Assembly: GCF_024199925.1 (NCBI RefSeq)
Contig: NZ_JANADR010000001.1
Coordinates: 7,195,501-7,259,500, forward strand
Source: Bradyrhizobium sp. CCGUVB1N3
GTDB lineage: Bacteria; Pseudomonadota; Alphaproteobacteria; Rhizobiales; Xanthobacteraceae
Length of the DNA stretch: 64,000 nt
Direction of reading: 5' to 3'
The position numbers were made by a program, and so were the translations under genes. The notes under the pieces are model-generated. The model searched no databases. It saw only the letters and a list, made by a program, of their open reading frames with translations, and was not told the DNA's origin. Of the stretch, positions 17,520 through 26,652 are shown piece after piece (the stretch's first letter is position 1; every line of letters starts with the position of its first letter).

Positions 17520-19010
17520 TCAGTCCGTGATGAAGCCGTAGGTGCCGCGGTAATTCCGCGCGGGATCGACCCGGCCCGGCACGCCATAGATGCGGTTGAT
17601 GTTGCCGAGCAGCTCGGCCTGTGGATCGGAAGGCGCGGCAAAGCCGTCATCCGGACGCGACAGGTCCTTCTGCGCGACGGCGCGCACGATGTAGGGCGTC
17701 ACCAGAACCACCAGCTCGGTCTGGTTATTGACGTAGTCGCGGCTGCGGAACAGCGTGCCGAGCACCGGAAGCTGCATCAGCCCGGGCAAGCCGCTGATCG
17801 CCTGCTTGGTCTGCTCCTGGATCAGGCCCGCCATCGCCATCGCGCCGCCGGAGGGAATTTCCAGCGTGGTCTCGGCCCGTCGGGTCTTGATTGAGGGCAC
17901 CGTCAGCGAGTTCACCGTGCTCGAGGTGACCGCCTGCGACAGCGTGATCGAATTGTCGTTGGAGAGCTCCGAGACCTCGGTCATGACGCGCAGGCTGATC
18001 TTGCCTTCGGTCAGGACGACCGGCGTGAAGTTGAGCGAGATGCCGAACTTCTTGAAGCTGATCTGGGTGGTACAGACGTGCGTGGTCGGATCGCAGGCAT
18101 AGCCCGCCGGCACCGGGAATTCACCGCCGGCGATGAAGGTCGCCGACTCGCCCGAGATCGCGGTCAGGTTCGGCTCGGCGAGCGTGCGGATCACGCCCGC
18201 GGTTTCCATCGCGCGCAGCGTCGCCTGCACGGAGGGGGTCGAGCCGAACTTCGTGTCAAGGCTGTTGCCGGACACCAGGTTGCGGCCCAGGGCCGTGAAC
18301 GGGTTGGAGTTGGTGAAGTTCACCACCGCGGTGCCGTAAGCGAGATTGGCAGAGAGGTCGATGCCGAGCTGCTTGATGATGTTGCGCGCGACTTCGGCGA
18401 CCGTCACCTTCAGCATGACCTGGTCGCGGCCGCGGACCACGATGGAGTTCACCACCTTGTCGGCGCCGCCGGCAAGGCGCGCGGCGAGGTCGTTGGCCTG
18501 CTGGGCCTCGATCGGGTTGGCCGCCGTGCCGGTCAGGATGACATTCTCGCCGAGACCGTCGATCTGGATATCCGAGTTGGGCGAGACCTGCTTCAGCGCG
18601 GCGCGGATGCCGTTGAGGTCGCGCTTGACCGCGATGTCATAGGCCGCGATCTGCTGGCCGGCGGAATCGAAGAACACGATGTTGGTCTGGCCGACGGCCG
18701 CACCGATGATATAGGCGCGCTGCGCCGAGCGGACCACCGCGTTGGCGATCTTGGGATCAGCGACCAGCACGTCCTTGATCTCACGCGGCAGGTCGATCAC
18801 GATCGACTTGCCGACGCCGAGCGACAGGAAACGCGCGTTCATCTGGCCGTCGGCCGCGATCGGCGCCGCGTTGCGATAGTCGGCGGCGATGACCGGGGTG
18901 AGCGCCGGATTGAGCGTCAGTGCGAGCGCGCCTGAAAACGACAGGGCGCGGACCATGCTGGTCCGCAGCGCCGCCCGATTGCCCCTGCATTTCATATCGA
19001 AAGCCCCCAT
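17520..19010 (-). CDS. cpaC: Flp pilus outer-membrane secretin CpaC/RcpA
   Basis: From the ATG at 19010 the product is 496 residues with a signal sequence (ALSFSGALALTLNPALTPVIAA), an N-terminal pilus-secretin/BON region (about 50-200) and a C-terminal secretin domain with VTEVSELSNDN and VPSIKTRRAETTLEIPSGG. It forms the outer-membrane channel for the pilus. The frame stays open upstream, but that 111-residue extension lacks the family pattern and overlaps the cpaB remnant, so the later start was taken. It starts 8 bases after that remnant. Confidence 0.93.
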   Translation of the reverse strand: MGAFDMKCRGNRAALRTSMVRALSFSGALALTLNPALTPVIAADYRNAAPIAADGQMNARFLSLGVGKSIVIDLPREIKDVLVADPKIANAVVRSAQRAYIIGAAVGQTNIVFFDSAGQQIAAYDIAVKRDLNGIRAALKQVSPNSDIQIDGLGENVILTGTAANPIEAQQANDLAARLAGGADKVVNSIVVRGRDQVMLKVTVAEVARNIIKQLGIDLSANLAYGTAVVNFTNSNPFTALGRNLVSGNSLDTKFGSTPSVQATLRAMETAGVIRTLAEPNLTAISGESATFIAGGEFPVPAGYACDPTTHVCTTQISFKKFGISLNFTPVVLTEGKISLRVMTEVSELSNDNSITLSQAVTSSTVNSLTVPSIKTRRAETTLEIPSGGAMAMAGLIQEQTKQAISGLPGLMQLPVLGTLFRSRDYVNNQTELVVLVTPYIVRAVAQKDLSRPDDGFAAPSDPQAELLGNINRIYGVPGRVDPARNYRGTYGFITD

Positions 19011-19018
19011 CGTCACTT

Positions 19019-19324
19019 CTATGCAGTCATCTGGCTCGGAATGCCGAAGCGAACGATCGAGACGCTCTCGCCGCGCCTGCGCGCCGGCTCGTTCTCGTTC
19101 TCGTTCTTGGCTTTGACGTCGGCGATACTGCGCAGCGACAGCGTGCCGGTCTGGCGCGCACGTAAAAGCGTCTCGGTCTGTTCCGGCTTCAGTTGCAGGA
19201 CATTGACGGTCGGAAGCTGAGCGGTCGGAGCAGGCGCCGGGCTGTCGGACCCGCTCGCCGGGTATGCGGCGATGCCGCCGGCACCGATAGCAACCGTCAG
19301 GACGACAATGCGTGCGGTATTCAT
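19019..19324 (-). pseudogene. cpaB: Internally deleted CpaB remnant (101 codons)
   Basis: The N-terminus (MNTARIVVLTVAIGAGGIAAY, then AQLPTVNVL) and the C-terminus (RQTGTLSLRSIAD) both align with the intact CpaB encoded at 21711. The middle, including the SAF domain, is missing: after VNVL the sequence jumps straight to QLKPEQTETLLRARQ. Two further codons are lost inside the GTLSLALRS motif. The frame remains open, so a 101-residue peptide could still be made, but it cannot do the periplasmic job of CpaB. It lies exactly where cpaB belongs, between cpaA and cpaC. Confidence 0.85.
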
Positions 19325-19451
19325 TACGCTTCACTTTCCACAAGACGCCGCGACGCTGCCGCCGCCGTGATGGCAGTTGACCAGCTAAACGTCAAAGCAT
19401 GGTTAATGAGGCGTATCTAAATCGCCTTAACGCCGGGTTTATCCGGAGTGT

Positions 19452-19976
19452 TCAGCGCAGCGCGAGGTGAGCGAGATCAATCGCTTTCACCCATTCCGTC
19501 TCCGGATAGACCATCAGCGCGCCGATCGCGAGCGCGATGCCGTAGGGGATGTCGCCCTCCTTGGCGTGCAGCCGCGCGAGCCAGGCCTGTCCGGCAAGTC
19601 CGTAAGGCAACGGCCATTGCCGAAACTGGAGTAGCAGCAGGGTCAGCGCGCCGCCGAACAGCGAGGCGTAGAGCAGGAAGTTCATCAGATGGGTAAAGCC
19701 GAACCAAAGCGCGACCGAGGCTGCGACTTTCGCGTCGCCGCCGCCGACCCAGCCCATGGCAAAGCAGCCGAATGCGACGACCAGCATCAGGGCACCGGCG
19801 CCGACATGGGTCAGCATGTCGTAAGGTGCCATGCCACCCGCCAGCGCAAGGACGAAGAAGCCGGCGACCAGCGCCAGCGATACCCGGTTCGAGATGGTCA
19901 TCGTGAACAGGTCGCTCGCGGCGGCGAAGGCTATCAGGGCCGGGAAGAGCAGAAGGCGCGCGAGGTCGAGGATCAT
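19452..19976 (-). CDS. cpaA: Prepilin peptidase CpaA (A24 family)
   Basis: The 174-residue membrane protein has the two aspartates of A24 aspartic prepilin peptidases: D22 in AASDLFTMTISN and D81 in VGGGDAK. Several hydrophobic helices surround them. It cleaves the leader of the Flp pilin and the TadE-type pseudopilins. It lies downstream of the pilin gene and upstream of the cpaB remnant on the same strand. Confidence 0.93.
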   Translation of the reverse strand: MILDLARLLLFPALIAFAAASDLFTMTISNRVSLALVAGFFVLALAGGMAPYDMLTHVGAGALMLVVAFGCFAMGWVGGGDAKVAASVALWFGFTHLMNFLLYASLFGGALTLLLLQFRQWPLPYGLAGQAWLARLHAKEGDIPYGIALAIGALMVYPETEWVKAIDLAHLALR

Positions 19977-20074
19977 GATCTGCTTCTCAAGGGCGCGCTG
20001 GCCGGCGCGGGATCGGAGCTCGCGGGATTCTAGCCGTCAGTGCTAAACAAACCTGAAACGGGATGCGGCGGAGA

Positions 20075-20209
20075 TCACCAGATGCTGGCGATCCGGGCCG
20101 CGAGCGCGACCAGTGCGAGCAACAGCGCAAGGCAGACCCAATAGGTCGGCGCCTCGCTATGCGCGGAAGCTGCCGTCTCGAACACGGCATCGGCTCTGGT
20201 TTTACGCAA
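20075..20209 (-). CDS. Possible small single-helix membrane protein between pilin and cpaA
   Basis: A 44-codon frame opens at TTG 20209 (GTG 20185 is an alternative) and ends in a strongly hydrophobic segment (YWVCLALLLALVALAARIASIW). No clear ribosome site is visible, and the overlapping frame of 67 codons lacks a protein-like pattern. Its place between the pilin terminator and cpaA fits a small accessory protein, but this is not proven. Confidence 0.3.
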   Translation of the reverse strand: MRKTRADAVFETAASAHSEAPTYWVCLALLLALVALAARIASIW

Positions 20210-20242
20210 CGCCACTGGAACTCAAGGCTTTCCGGAAAGACA

Positions 20243-20266
20243 AAGCCCCGGACGTATCCGGGGCTT
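20243..20266 (-). terminator. Terminator after the Flp pilin gene
   Basis: AAGCCCCGGA and TCCGGGGCTT form a perfect 10-base-pair stem with a four-base loop, followed on the minus strand by TGTCTTTCC. It lies 22 bases past the pilin stop, which would let pilin mRNA accumulate above the rest of the locus. Confidence 0.75.
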
Positions 20267-20287
20267 CTGCTGCAACTGGTCGGGCGC

Positions 20288-20452
20288 TTACTTCAGCGAG
20301 CTGCTGATCGAGCCGAACTTGGAGTTCAGCGAGGTGCCGAGGTTGTTGACGACGGTGATGATCGCGAGCGCGATGCCGGCGGCGATCAGGCCGTACTCGA
20401 TGGCGGTGGCGCCGGATTCGTCCTTCACGAAACGCGCAATCAGGTTCTTCAT
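20288..20452 (-). CDS. pilA: Flp/Fap-type major pilin
   Basis: The gene encodes 54 residues: a short positively charged leader ending in G14, then ATAIEYGLIA, the Flp-type motif with Glu at +5 and Tyr at +6 of the mature pilin, and a hydrophobic helix (about 15-40). Prepilin peptidase CpaA would cut after G14. It is the structural subunit of the Flp pilus used in surface attachment. A strong terminator follows directly, and about 260 bases of upstream sequence hold its promoter. Confidence 0.93.
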   Translation of the reverse strand: MKNLIARFVKDESGATAIEYGLIAAGIALAIITVVNNLGTSLNSKFGSISSSLK

Positions 20453-20734
20453 GAGTAAAACTCCATGTGGGTGTGGGTGGCTTCGTTCGGCGCAATTCTC
20501 TAGCGTTGCGAGGATGAGAGCTCAGCCGTTGCGGTACGGTTAACCTGATCACGGAAACTCGATCGTGGCGTGATGCTTTTCACCAGAGTCAATTTCCTCT
20601 TAAGGCGCTCGCCCGAATTCGCGGCACTTGCGGCCGGCGGAACGAAAAGTCGCCGATATGCGGAAGCGGCTTCACGCTCCCTTAAATTTCGAAGCGTAGG
20701 CGTAAAGCCGAGACAGATGAGAAGTGAGACGCTG

Positions 20735-21562
20735 ATGTCGAGCCTGCCCATGGACGTCGCCCTGATGCTTGGCGAGACCATCGCAAAGGTCATTCCCGTT
20801 ACCGCGGCGCTCGCGGTGGTCTTCACGGTGCTCGAGCATTTCTGGGCCTGCAATCCCGGCGTGCCATGGTGGCGCAAGCGCGAGATCGTCACCGACATCT
20901 GCTACTGGTTCTTCGTGCCGGTGTTTGCGCGCACGATGCGGATCGGGCTCTTGATCGTGGCTGCCGGCGTCGTCTTCAACATCCACGATCCCGACGAGCT
21001 GATCGCCTTCTACGACAACGGTCACGGTCCGCTCTCGGAGCTGCCGCTCTGGGCGCAGGCGGCGCTGTTCCTCATCCTGTCGGATTTCATGCTGTACTGG
21101 CTGCACCGGCTGTTTCACGGCGGCGGCTTCTGGAAGTACCATGCGATCCATCATTCCTCGGAGGAGCTGGGCTGGATCTCAGCGGCGCGCTTCCATCCGG
21201 TGAATCTCGTGCTCGGCACGATCGGCGTCGACGTCGTGCTGCTCACCGTCGGCATCTCGCCGAACGTAATGATCTGGCTCGGGCCGTTCACCACCTTCCA
21301 TTCGGCGTTCGTGCACGCCAATCTCAACTGGACGTTTGGACCGTTCAAATACGTGCTGGCGACGCCGGTGTTTCACCGCTGGCACCACACCTCGCTCGAG
21401 CAGGGCGGCAATACCAATTTTGCCGGCACCTTCCCGCTCTGGGACATCCTGTTCGGGACCTTCCGGATGCCGGCGAACGAGCTGCCGCAGGACTATGGCA
21501 AGGACGAAGCGGAGATGCCGAGCGAGATCGGCGGCCAGCTCGCCTATCCGTTCCGCCACTAG
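20735..21562 (+). CDS. Sterol desaturase / fatty acid hydroxylase family membrane protein
   Basis: The product is about 275 residues with several hydrophobic helices and the histidine boxes of the superfamily: HRLFH, HAIHH and a late HRWHH. These ligate a di-iron centre that hydroxylates or desaturates lipids in the inner membrane. ATG 20735 is preceded by GAAGTGAG; an in-frame ATG at 20717 is also possible. It separates the two halves of the pilus locus without an obvious functional link to it. Confidence 0.88.
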   Translation: MSSLPMDVALMLGETIAKVIPVTAALAVVFTVLEHFWACNPGVPWWRKREIVTDICYWFFVPVFARTMRIGLLIVAAGVVFNIHDPDELIAFYDNGHGPLSELPLWAQAALFLILSDFMLYWLHRLFHGGGFWKYHAIHHSSEELGWISAARFHPVNLVLGTIGVDVVLLTVGISPNVMIWLGPFTTFHSAFVHANLNWTFGPFKYVLATPVFHRWHHTSLEQGGNTNFAGTFPLWDILFGTFRMPANELPQDYGKDEAEMPSEIGGQLAYPFRH

Positions 21563-21710
21563 ATCGGAGCCTCGCGCGCCCGCCGGAAAAGGCGGGCCGC
21601 AGCCGCCGTTCGCCCGAGTTGGATCGGCTTCATTAACGTCACTTTGACGTCTGGCCAGCTATGTTCCTGAACGGCGGAGAACCCGCTCGGGGTAGTGTGA
21701 GAGTAAAGTT

Positions 21711-22520
21711 ATGAAGCCCGCCCGTTTTATTGTCCTAGCGATCGCCCTCATAGCCGGCGCCCTCGCGGCTTATCTCGCAAGCAGTTCGTCGGACAGCGGT
21801 GCTCCCCCGCCTCAACCAGTCGCCCAATTGCCGACCGTTGATGTTCTCGTCGCCAAGACCGACATCGGATTGGGACAGACGGTCGGTCCCAACGAGCTTC
21901 AGTGGCAGACGTGGACGCAATCCACCGCCAGCGGCAGTTTTATTCGTCGCCCCGATCGTCCCGAAGCAATGACGCAAATTACAGGTTCGATTGCGCGTCA
22001 GCCGTTTGTCGCCGGCGAGCCGATCCGAGAGCAGAAACTGGTCAAGGCAGACGGCTCCGGCTTCATGGCGGCCATCCTGCCTTCGGGCAAGCGCGCCATT
22101 TCGACCGAGATATCTGCTGAGACAGGCGCAGGCGGCTTCATATTGCCGAATGATCGCGTGGACGTGATTCTCACGAAGCGCGAGAAGCCGACCAATACGG
22201 ATGGGCCTCAGACCGACACCATTTCGTCGCAAGCCATTCTGACCAACATACGTGTTCTTGCGATCGATCAAGCCCCCAAAGAGAAGGAGGGGCAGAATGC
22301 AGTTGTGGGCAGGACCGCCACCCTGGAGTTGACACCCAACGAAGTTGAACTGCTGGCAGCATCGCGTCAGAGCGGCACTCTATCCCTCGCATTGCGCAGC
22401 ATTGCCGATAGCAACAAGAATGTCGTAGCTGAGAACGACACCAGCAACCTCATTACTGTTTATCGGGGTGCCACCTCCACGGAGGTGCTCAACTGCAAGC
22501 CCTCGTGTGGCCGAAAATAG
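21711..22520 (+). CDS. cpaB: Flp pilus assembly protein CpaB/RcpC, intact copy
   Basis: The 269-residue protein has an N-terminal membrane anchor (residues 5-23), a Pro-rich spacer, and the SAF and RcpC domains (DIGLGQTVGPNELQWQTW, GGFILPNDRVDVILT, GTLSLALRSIAD). CpaB is the periplasmic partner of the secretin. This copy is full length, unlike the remnant at 19019-19324 in the cpaA-cpaC operon, and is encoded on the opposite strand just before two TadE-type genes. It has a 148-base upstream gap for its own promoter. It probably supplies the CpaB function of this locus. Confidence 0.9.
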   Translation: MKPARFIVLAIALIAGALAAYLASSSSDSGAPPPQPVAQLPTVDVLVAKTDIGLGQTVGPNELQWQTWTQSTASGSFIRRPDRPEAMTQITGSIARQPFVAGEPIREQKLVKADGSGFMAAILPSGKRAISTEISAETGAGGFILPNDRVDVILTKREKPTNTDGPQTDTISSQAILTNIRVLAIDQAPKEKEGQNAVVGRTATLELTPNEVELLAASRQSGTLSLALRSIADSNKNVVAENDTSNLITVYRGATSTEVLNCKPSCGRK

Positions 22521-22668
22521 CTTCCATCCGGGCCGCGCGTCGCGATCGGACATTGGTTTACGCGCCGCTAACGCCACGCGCCGTGATCCGCCGACCCGGC
22601 GAACACTTAAACAATCGCTTTTCTCTATGCGACTGGCAGATGATCGCTGCCGCCTGGGATTTTCTGCG

Positions 22669-23256
22669 ATGCCATCGCCTACCGTCTGGAAGTTTTCGAT
22701 CCTCAGCATGACGCAGCGGTTTCGCCGCAACCGCCGCGGTTCTGCGGCGGTCGAGTTCGCGCTGGTCGCGCCGATCTTCTTCGCGCTGCTGTTCGCAATC
22801 ATCGAGACCGCGATCATGTTCTTCGCAGGCCAGGTGCTCGAGACTGTCACGCAGGATTCCGCGCGCTCGGTCCTGACCGGCCAGGCGCAGTCCGGCTCGG
22901 TGTCGACCTGCGCGGTCTCCGGCGTGGCGGCGGCGTGCACGCAGACGACGTTCAAGAATTACGTCTGCACCCAGATCCCGGCGCTGTTCTTCGATTGCAG
23001 CAGTCTCTACGTCGACGTCTCGAGCTATTCGTCGTTCTCGGCGGTCACGCTGCCGAGCCATATCGATTCGGCCGGCAATTTCGATACCAACATGAGCTAC
23101 AGCGCCGGCAGCGCCGGCGACATCGTGGTCGTCCGGCTGTTCTACCAGTGGCCACTCTACGTCACCGGGCTCGGCTACAACCCCTCGAATCTCGCAGGCA
23201 ACAAGCGCCTCCTGGTCGCGACGGCCGCCTTCAAGAACGAACCCTACTCCAACTGA
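22669..23256 (+). CDS. tadE: TadE-type pseudopilin
   Basis: With ATG 22669 the product is 195 residues. A basic leader (RFRRNRRG) is followed by SAAVEFALVAPIFFALLFAI, the TadE motif with Glu at +5, and a periplasmic part with paired cysteines. Prepilin peptidase should cut after the Gly. Other in-frame ATGs lie at 22627 and 22708. The stop overlaps the next start (TGATG). TadE proteins are minor pseudopilins that stabilise or nucleate Flp pili. Confidence 0.88.
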   Translation: MPSPTVWKFSILSMTQRFRRNRRGSAAVEFALVAPIFFALLFAIIETAIMFFAGQVLETVTQDSARSVLTGQAQSGSVSTCAVSGVAAACTQTTFKNYVCTQIPALFFDCSSLYVDVSSYSSFSAVTLPSHIDSAGNFDTNMSYSAGSAGDIVVVRLFYQWPLYVTGLGYNPSNLAGNKRLLVATAAFKNEPYSN

Positions 23257-23861
23257 TGCCAACGGATCCGAGCGGACCCATGCAGGCGATTGCGAACATC
23301 TGGCGAAACGCCGCCTCCTCCGCGCGCGATTTCGGCGCCGACAGCCGCGCGCTGGCGGCGACCGAGTTCGCGGTGATGGTGCCGCTGATGCTGGTGTTGT
23401 TCTTCGGCACCATCGAGGTTTCGTCGGGGGTGGCGATCGACCGCAAGGTCACGATCATGGCGCGCACGCTGTCCGACCTCACCTCGCAATCGACGTCGGT
23501 CGGCGACACCGACATGACCAACTTTTTCGCGGCGTCCTACGGCATCATGACGCCATACTACAACAGCACGGTTACCTCCGCGACGATCAGCGAGCTCTAC
23601 GTCGATCCCACGACCAAGGTGGCGCGCGTGCAATGGAGCAAGGGATCCTCGGCGCGGTCGCAGGCCTCGGTGGTGACCATCCCCTCGACGCTCGCGATCG
23701 GCGGCACCTATGTGATTTTCAGCGAGGTCAGCTACGTCTACACGCCGACGATCGGCTACGTGCTCACGAGCTCGATCACGCTGAGCGACGTCGCTTATTC
23801 GCGCCCGCGCCAATCGACTTGCGTTTATTACAGCTCGTCGACGAGCTGCACGACGTACTGA
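23256..23861 (+). CDS. Second TadE/TadG-type pseudopilin
   Basis: The 201-residue protein has the pseudopilin-like segment SRALAATEFAVMVPLMLVLFFG near the N-terminus, followed by a Ser/Thr/Tyr-rich periplasmic region ending with two close cysteines. It is translationally coupled to the preceding TadE gene (one-base overlap), so the two products probably work as a pair. An in-frame ATG at 23280 is an alternative start. A bidirectional terminator follows. Confidence 0.87.
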   Translation: MPTDPSGPMQAIANIWRNAASSARDFGADSRALAATEFAVMVPLMLVLFFGTIEVSSGVAIDRKVTIMARTLSDLTSQSTSVGDTDMTNFFAASYGIMTPYYNSTVTSATISELYVDPTTKVARVQWSKGSSARSQASVVTIPSTLAIGGTYVIFSEVSYVYTPTIGYVLTSSITLSDVAYSRPRQSTCVYYSSSTSCTTY

Positions 23862-23885
23862 GCTCGCTTGATTTTCGGACATGAA

Positions 23886-23914
23886 AAAAGGCCGTGCGCA
23901 ACGCACGGCCTTTT
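23886..23914. terminator. Bidirectional terminator between the pseudopilin and cold shock genes
   Basis: AAAAGGCCGTGCG and CGCACGGCCTTTT form a 13-base-pair stem with T runs on both strands. It serves the tadE operon on the plus strand and the cold shock gene on the minus strand. Confidence 0.88.
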
Positions 23915-23947
23915 CGTTTGCTTAAGTCCGCCTGGCGCGGGCCAGCC

Positions 23948-24160
23948 TTAGCCGGCCGAGCGGAGGTTGTCGGCTGCCGACTTGCCGGAGCGACGATCGG
24001 CCACGATCTCGTAGGAGATCTTCTGGCCTTCGCGCAGCGTGCCGAGGCCGGCACGTTCCACGGCGCTGATGTGCACGAACACGTCCTTGCCGCCGTCGTC
24101 GGGCTGGATGAAGCCAAAACCCTTGGTCGCGTTAAACCACTTCACGGTTCCCATGCTCAT
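23948..24160 (-). CDS. Cold shock domain protein
   Basis: The 70-residue protein has the RNA-binding motifs KGFGFI (RNP1) and VFVHI (RNP2) of the CspA family, which melt RNA secondary structure. The ATG at 24160 follows GAGAAGGGA. A long leader (over 200 bases) lies upstream, as is common for cold-shock genes. It neighbours IF-1 and an RNA helicase on the same strand. Confidence 0.94.
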   Translation of the reverse strand: MSMGTVKWFNATKGFGFIQPDDGGKDVFVHISAVERAGLGTLREGQKISYEIVADRRSGKSAADNLRSAG

Positions 24161-24353
24161 GGGGGTAGTCCCTTCTCAGATACACAGTGTCGATGCCCGC
24201 TTTCGCGGACGGGTTAGATCGAATTTCTGGAAGGGTCGTCAGCGTGTCTGAACCGGCTGTACCGGTGGATGCTAATGTCGTCCGGCCGAAAATCGATTAA
24301 TTCATTTTATTGGAAAGGGGGTCTCAAAACAATCCTGACGTGCACGATTTTTT

Positions 24354-24378
24354 GATCTGCCGCTGGTGGCGGCAGATC
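24354..24378 (-). other. Strong hairpin between infA and the cold shock gene
   Basis: GATCTGCCGC and GCGGCAGATC form a perfect 10-base-pair stem around a five-base loop, 61 bases past the infA stop. On the minus strand it is followed by A residues, so it is not a classical terminator in that direction. It may stabilise the infA 3' end or belong to the cold shock leader. Confidence 0.5.
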
Positions 24379-24438
24379 TTGTGCAGGTCGGTATTTTAGT
24401 TCCATCCCGCGAGCGCGGCACGGGGCAGGCGGTGAGGC

Positions 24439-24729
24439 CTAGCGGCGGCGGAACTGGCCGCCCCGCTGGGCGCCACCCCGAGGGGGACCACCGGCGGACG
24501 CGGGACGTTCGTCCTTGTGACGGAAAATCAGCCGTCCCTTTTCCAGGTCGTAGGGCGACATCTCCACCGTTACACGGTCGCCCGCCAGCGTCTTGATGCG
24601 GTTCTTCTTCATCTTGCCGGCGGTATAGGCGACGATCTCGTGCCCGGCGTCGAGCTGCACGCGGTAGCGCGCGTCGGGGAGGATTTCGGTGACCAGTCCT
24701 TCGAACTGGATCAGCTCTTCCTTAGCCAT
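24439..24729 (-). CDS. infA: Translation initiation factor IF-1 with C-terminal extension
   Basis: The S1-type OB fold is complete ([55 protein letters not shown]). IF-1 binds the ribosomal A site during initiation. At 96 residues it is about 24 longer than usual; the tail is Gly/Arg-rich ([15 protein letters not shown]), which may add RNA affinity. It starts 28 bases after the helicase gene, so the two are probably co-transcribed. Confidence 0.93.
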   Translation of the reverse strand: MAKEELIQFEGLVTEILPDARYRVQLDAGHEIVAYTAGKMKKNRIKTLAGDRVTVEMSPYDLEKGRLIFRHKDERPASAGGPPRGGAQRGGQFRRR

Positions 24730-24757
24730 GATTATCTCCAGGTCGTGGGACGGCTAG

Positions 24758-26236
24758 TTAGCGCGAATAGGGTTTGCGGTTGGGCCGACCGTTCGGACGA
24801 CTCTCGCGGCGTAAAAACGCAACGCCTTGTATCCCATCAGAATGGCCGGCGCCATGCGCGGGACGCTGTTCCGGCCGATCGTTTGGTGAGGAATTCGACT
24901 TACCACCGGAACGGCGGCGGCGAGACCCCTTTGAGGCCTTGTGGCCGTCGCCGGGCCTGCCATCCACATGTCGCCCGTCGCCATGCCGGCCATCGCCATG
25001 CCGCGCGCCCTGCGGGCGCGGACCAGGGCGGCCCGGACGATGCTGCTTCGCGGGAGCAGACGGGGCGTGCGCCGCCTCGCGGCCGGCGTCAGTGCGGTGA
25101 TCCTCCCGCGGGAGCGCAACGCGGATCAGGCGCTCGATGTCGCGGAGGTAGCTGAGCTCCTCGCCGCCTGCGACCAGCGAGATCGCGGTGCCGTCGGCGC
25201 CGGCGCGCGCGGTGCGGCCGATGCGGTGCACATAGGTCTCGGGCACGTTGGGCAGGTCGAAATTGATGACGTGGGTGATGCCGTCGACATCGATGCCGCG
25301 GGCGGCGATGTCGGTGGCGACCAGCGTGCGGATTTCACCGGAGCGGAACTGCGCCAGCGTCCGCTCGCGATGGTTCTGCGACTTGTTGCCGTGGATGGCG
25401 CTGGCGGCGATGCCAGCCCTCTCAAGCGTCTTCACGACCTTGTCGGCGCCGTGCTTGGTGCGGGTGAAGACCAGCGCGCGGTTGATCGGCTCGTCCTTCA
25501 GGAGCTTGGTCAGGAAGGCAGGCTTGGCCGAGAAATCCACCTGGATGATGCGCTGGCGGATGCGTTCCGCCGTCGAGGACACCGGGGTGACGGCGACGCG
25601 CGCCGGATCGCGCAGCATCGAGTCGGCAAGCTCGGCGATGTCCTTCGGCATGGTGGCCGAGAAGAACAGCGTCTGGCGCCTGATCGGCAGCTTGGCGACG
25701 ATTTTGCGGATGTCGTTGATGAAGCCCATGTCGAGCATGCGGTCGGCTTCATCGAGCACCAGGAACTCGACGCTGGAGAGCTTCAGCCCGTTGCTCTGGA
25801 CGAGGTCGAGCAGGCGGCCGGGGGTAGCCACCAGCACCTCGACGCCCTGCATCAGCGAGCGGACCTGGCGGCCCATCGGCACACCGCCGATGGCGAGCGT
25901 CGAGGACAGGCGGATGTGGCGGCCATAGGCGTTGAAGCTGTCGAGGATCTGGCCGGACAGCTCGCGGGTCGGCGACAGCACGAGCACGCGGCAGGTCTTG
26001 GGCTGCGGCTTGACGCGGTTGTCCAGCAGGCGGTGCAGGATCGGCAGCGCGAAGGACGCGGTCTTGCCGGTGCCGGTCTGGGCAATGCCGACGACGTCGC
26101 GCCCGGTCAATGCGAGGGGGATGGTCTGGGCCTGAATGGGGGTCGGCGTGACGTAGTTTTCTTCTTTGAGGGCACGCGAAATGGGATCGGCCAGGCCGAA
26201 GTCCTGAAAGGAAGTCAAAAGAGGGGCTCTTTCCAT
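24758..26236 (-). CDS. rhlE: DEAD-box RNA helicase, RhlE type
   Basis: From ATG 26236 the product is 492 residues with motif I AQTGTGKT (52-59), DEAD box (162-165), SATMP and [10 protein letters not shown]. The C-terminus is basic with a short HGDGR repeat and an Arg/Gly-rich end. It unwinds structured RNA in ribosome assembly or at low temperature. The frame extends 81 codons further upstream but that part lacks family similarity. The untranslated leader contains two hairpins just before the start codon. Confidence 0.93.
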   Translation of the reverse strand: MERAPLLTSFQDFGLADPISRALKEENYVTPTPIQAQTIPLALTGRDVVGIAQTGTGKTASFALPILHRLLDNRVKPQPKTCRVLVLSPTRELSGQILDSFNAYGRHIRLSSTLAIGGVPMGRQVRSLMQGVEVLVATPGRLLDLVQSNGLKLSSVEFLVLDEADRMLDMGFINDIRKIVAKLPIRRQTLFFSATMPKDIAELADSMLRDPARVAVTPVSSTAERIRQRIIQVDFSAKPAFLTKLLKDEPINRALVFTRTKHGADKVVKTLERAGIAASAIHGNKSQNHRERTLAQFRSGEIRTLVATDIAARGIDVDGITHVINFDLPNVPETYVHRIGRTARAGADGTAISLVAGGEELSYLRDIERLIRVALPREDHRTDAGREAAHAPSAPAKQHRPGRPGPRPQGARHGDGRHGDGRHVDGRPGDGHKASKGSRRRRSGGKSNSSPNDRPEQRPAHGAGHSDGIQGVAFLRRESRPNGRPNRKPYSR

Positions 26237-26251
26237 GTCAAAAGCGAGCGC

Positions 26252-26296
26252 CCACGCTGTTCCGCGTGGCGTGCGCAAGGGTGTCGAGAAGACACC
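26252..26296 (-). promoter_or_regulatory. Paired hairpins in the helicase mRNA leader
   Basis: On the minus strand GGTGTC-TTCTC-GACACC (26296-26280) and CCACGC-GGAACA-GCGTGG (26269-26252) form two stem-loops ending 15 bases before the ATG. They could mask the start region or act as a temperature-responsive leader; no ribosome site is otherwise obvious. Confidence 0.4.
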
Positions 26297-26652
26297 TGCG
26301 TGTTTGGGGTGTCGGATTGCTTGATGAGAGGGGCAAGCCAGAGACCCAAACGGGCTTAAGAACACGCGGCTCGCTACGACCCGTCGATCATTCGGATGAT
26401 TCGGGTCTCGGACCCTCATATGGAACATCCCGGGGGCGCTTTCAAGGCGGCGCGGCCGCAGCCTGGCATTGCGGTGCACGAATAGTTATGCCGGAAATTT
26501 AGACAGTGAGCATTTTTTGATTAAAAAATAGACCGGATGCCGCATAAGCATACATTTTTATTGCCCAATATTTGGGCCGATCGAGCGTGTCAAATCCCGG
26601 GTTCCGGGTAAAATCTTTTTACAAAACAGTTAGTTATCCGCATTCACGCCCA
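26297..26652. other. Divergent intergenic region between helicase and urtA
   Basis: No gene is supported here. The left part is the helicase leader and promoter. The right part becomes AT-rich (26500-26640, with TTTTTTGATTAAAAAATAG) and leads into the sigma-54 promoter of urtA, a layout that fits activator binding upstream. Confidence 0.6.

Noticed and set aside
24941..26359. 472-codon plus-strand frame opposite the RNA helicase
   Set aside because: Antisense to an unmistakable DEAD-box gene with the usual shadow composition.
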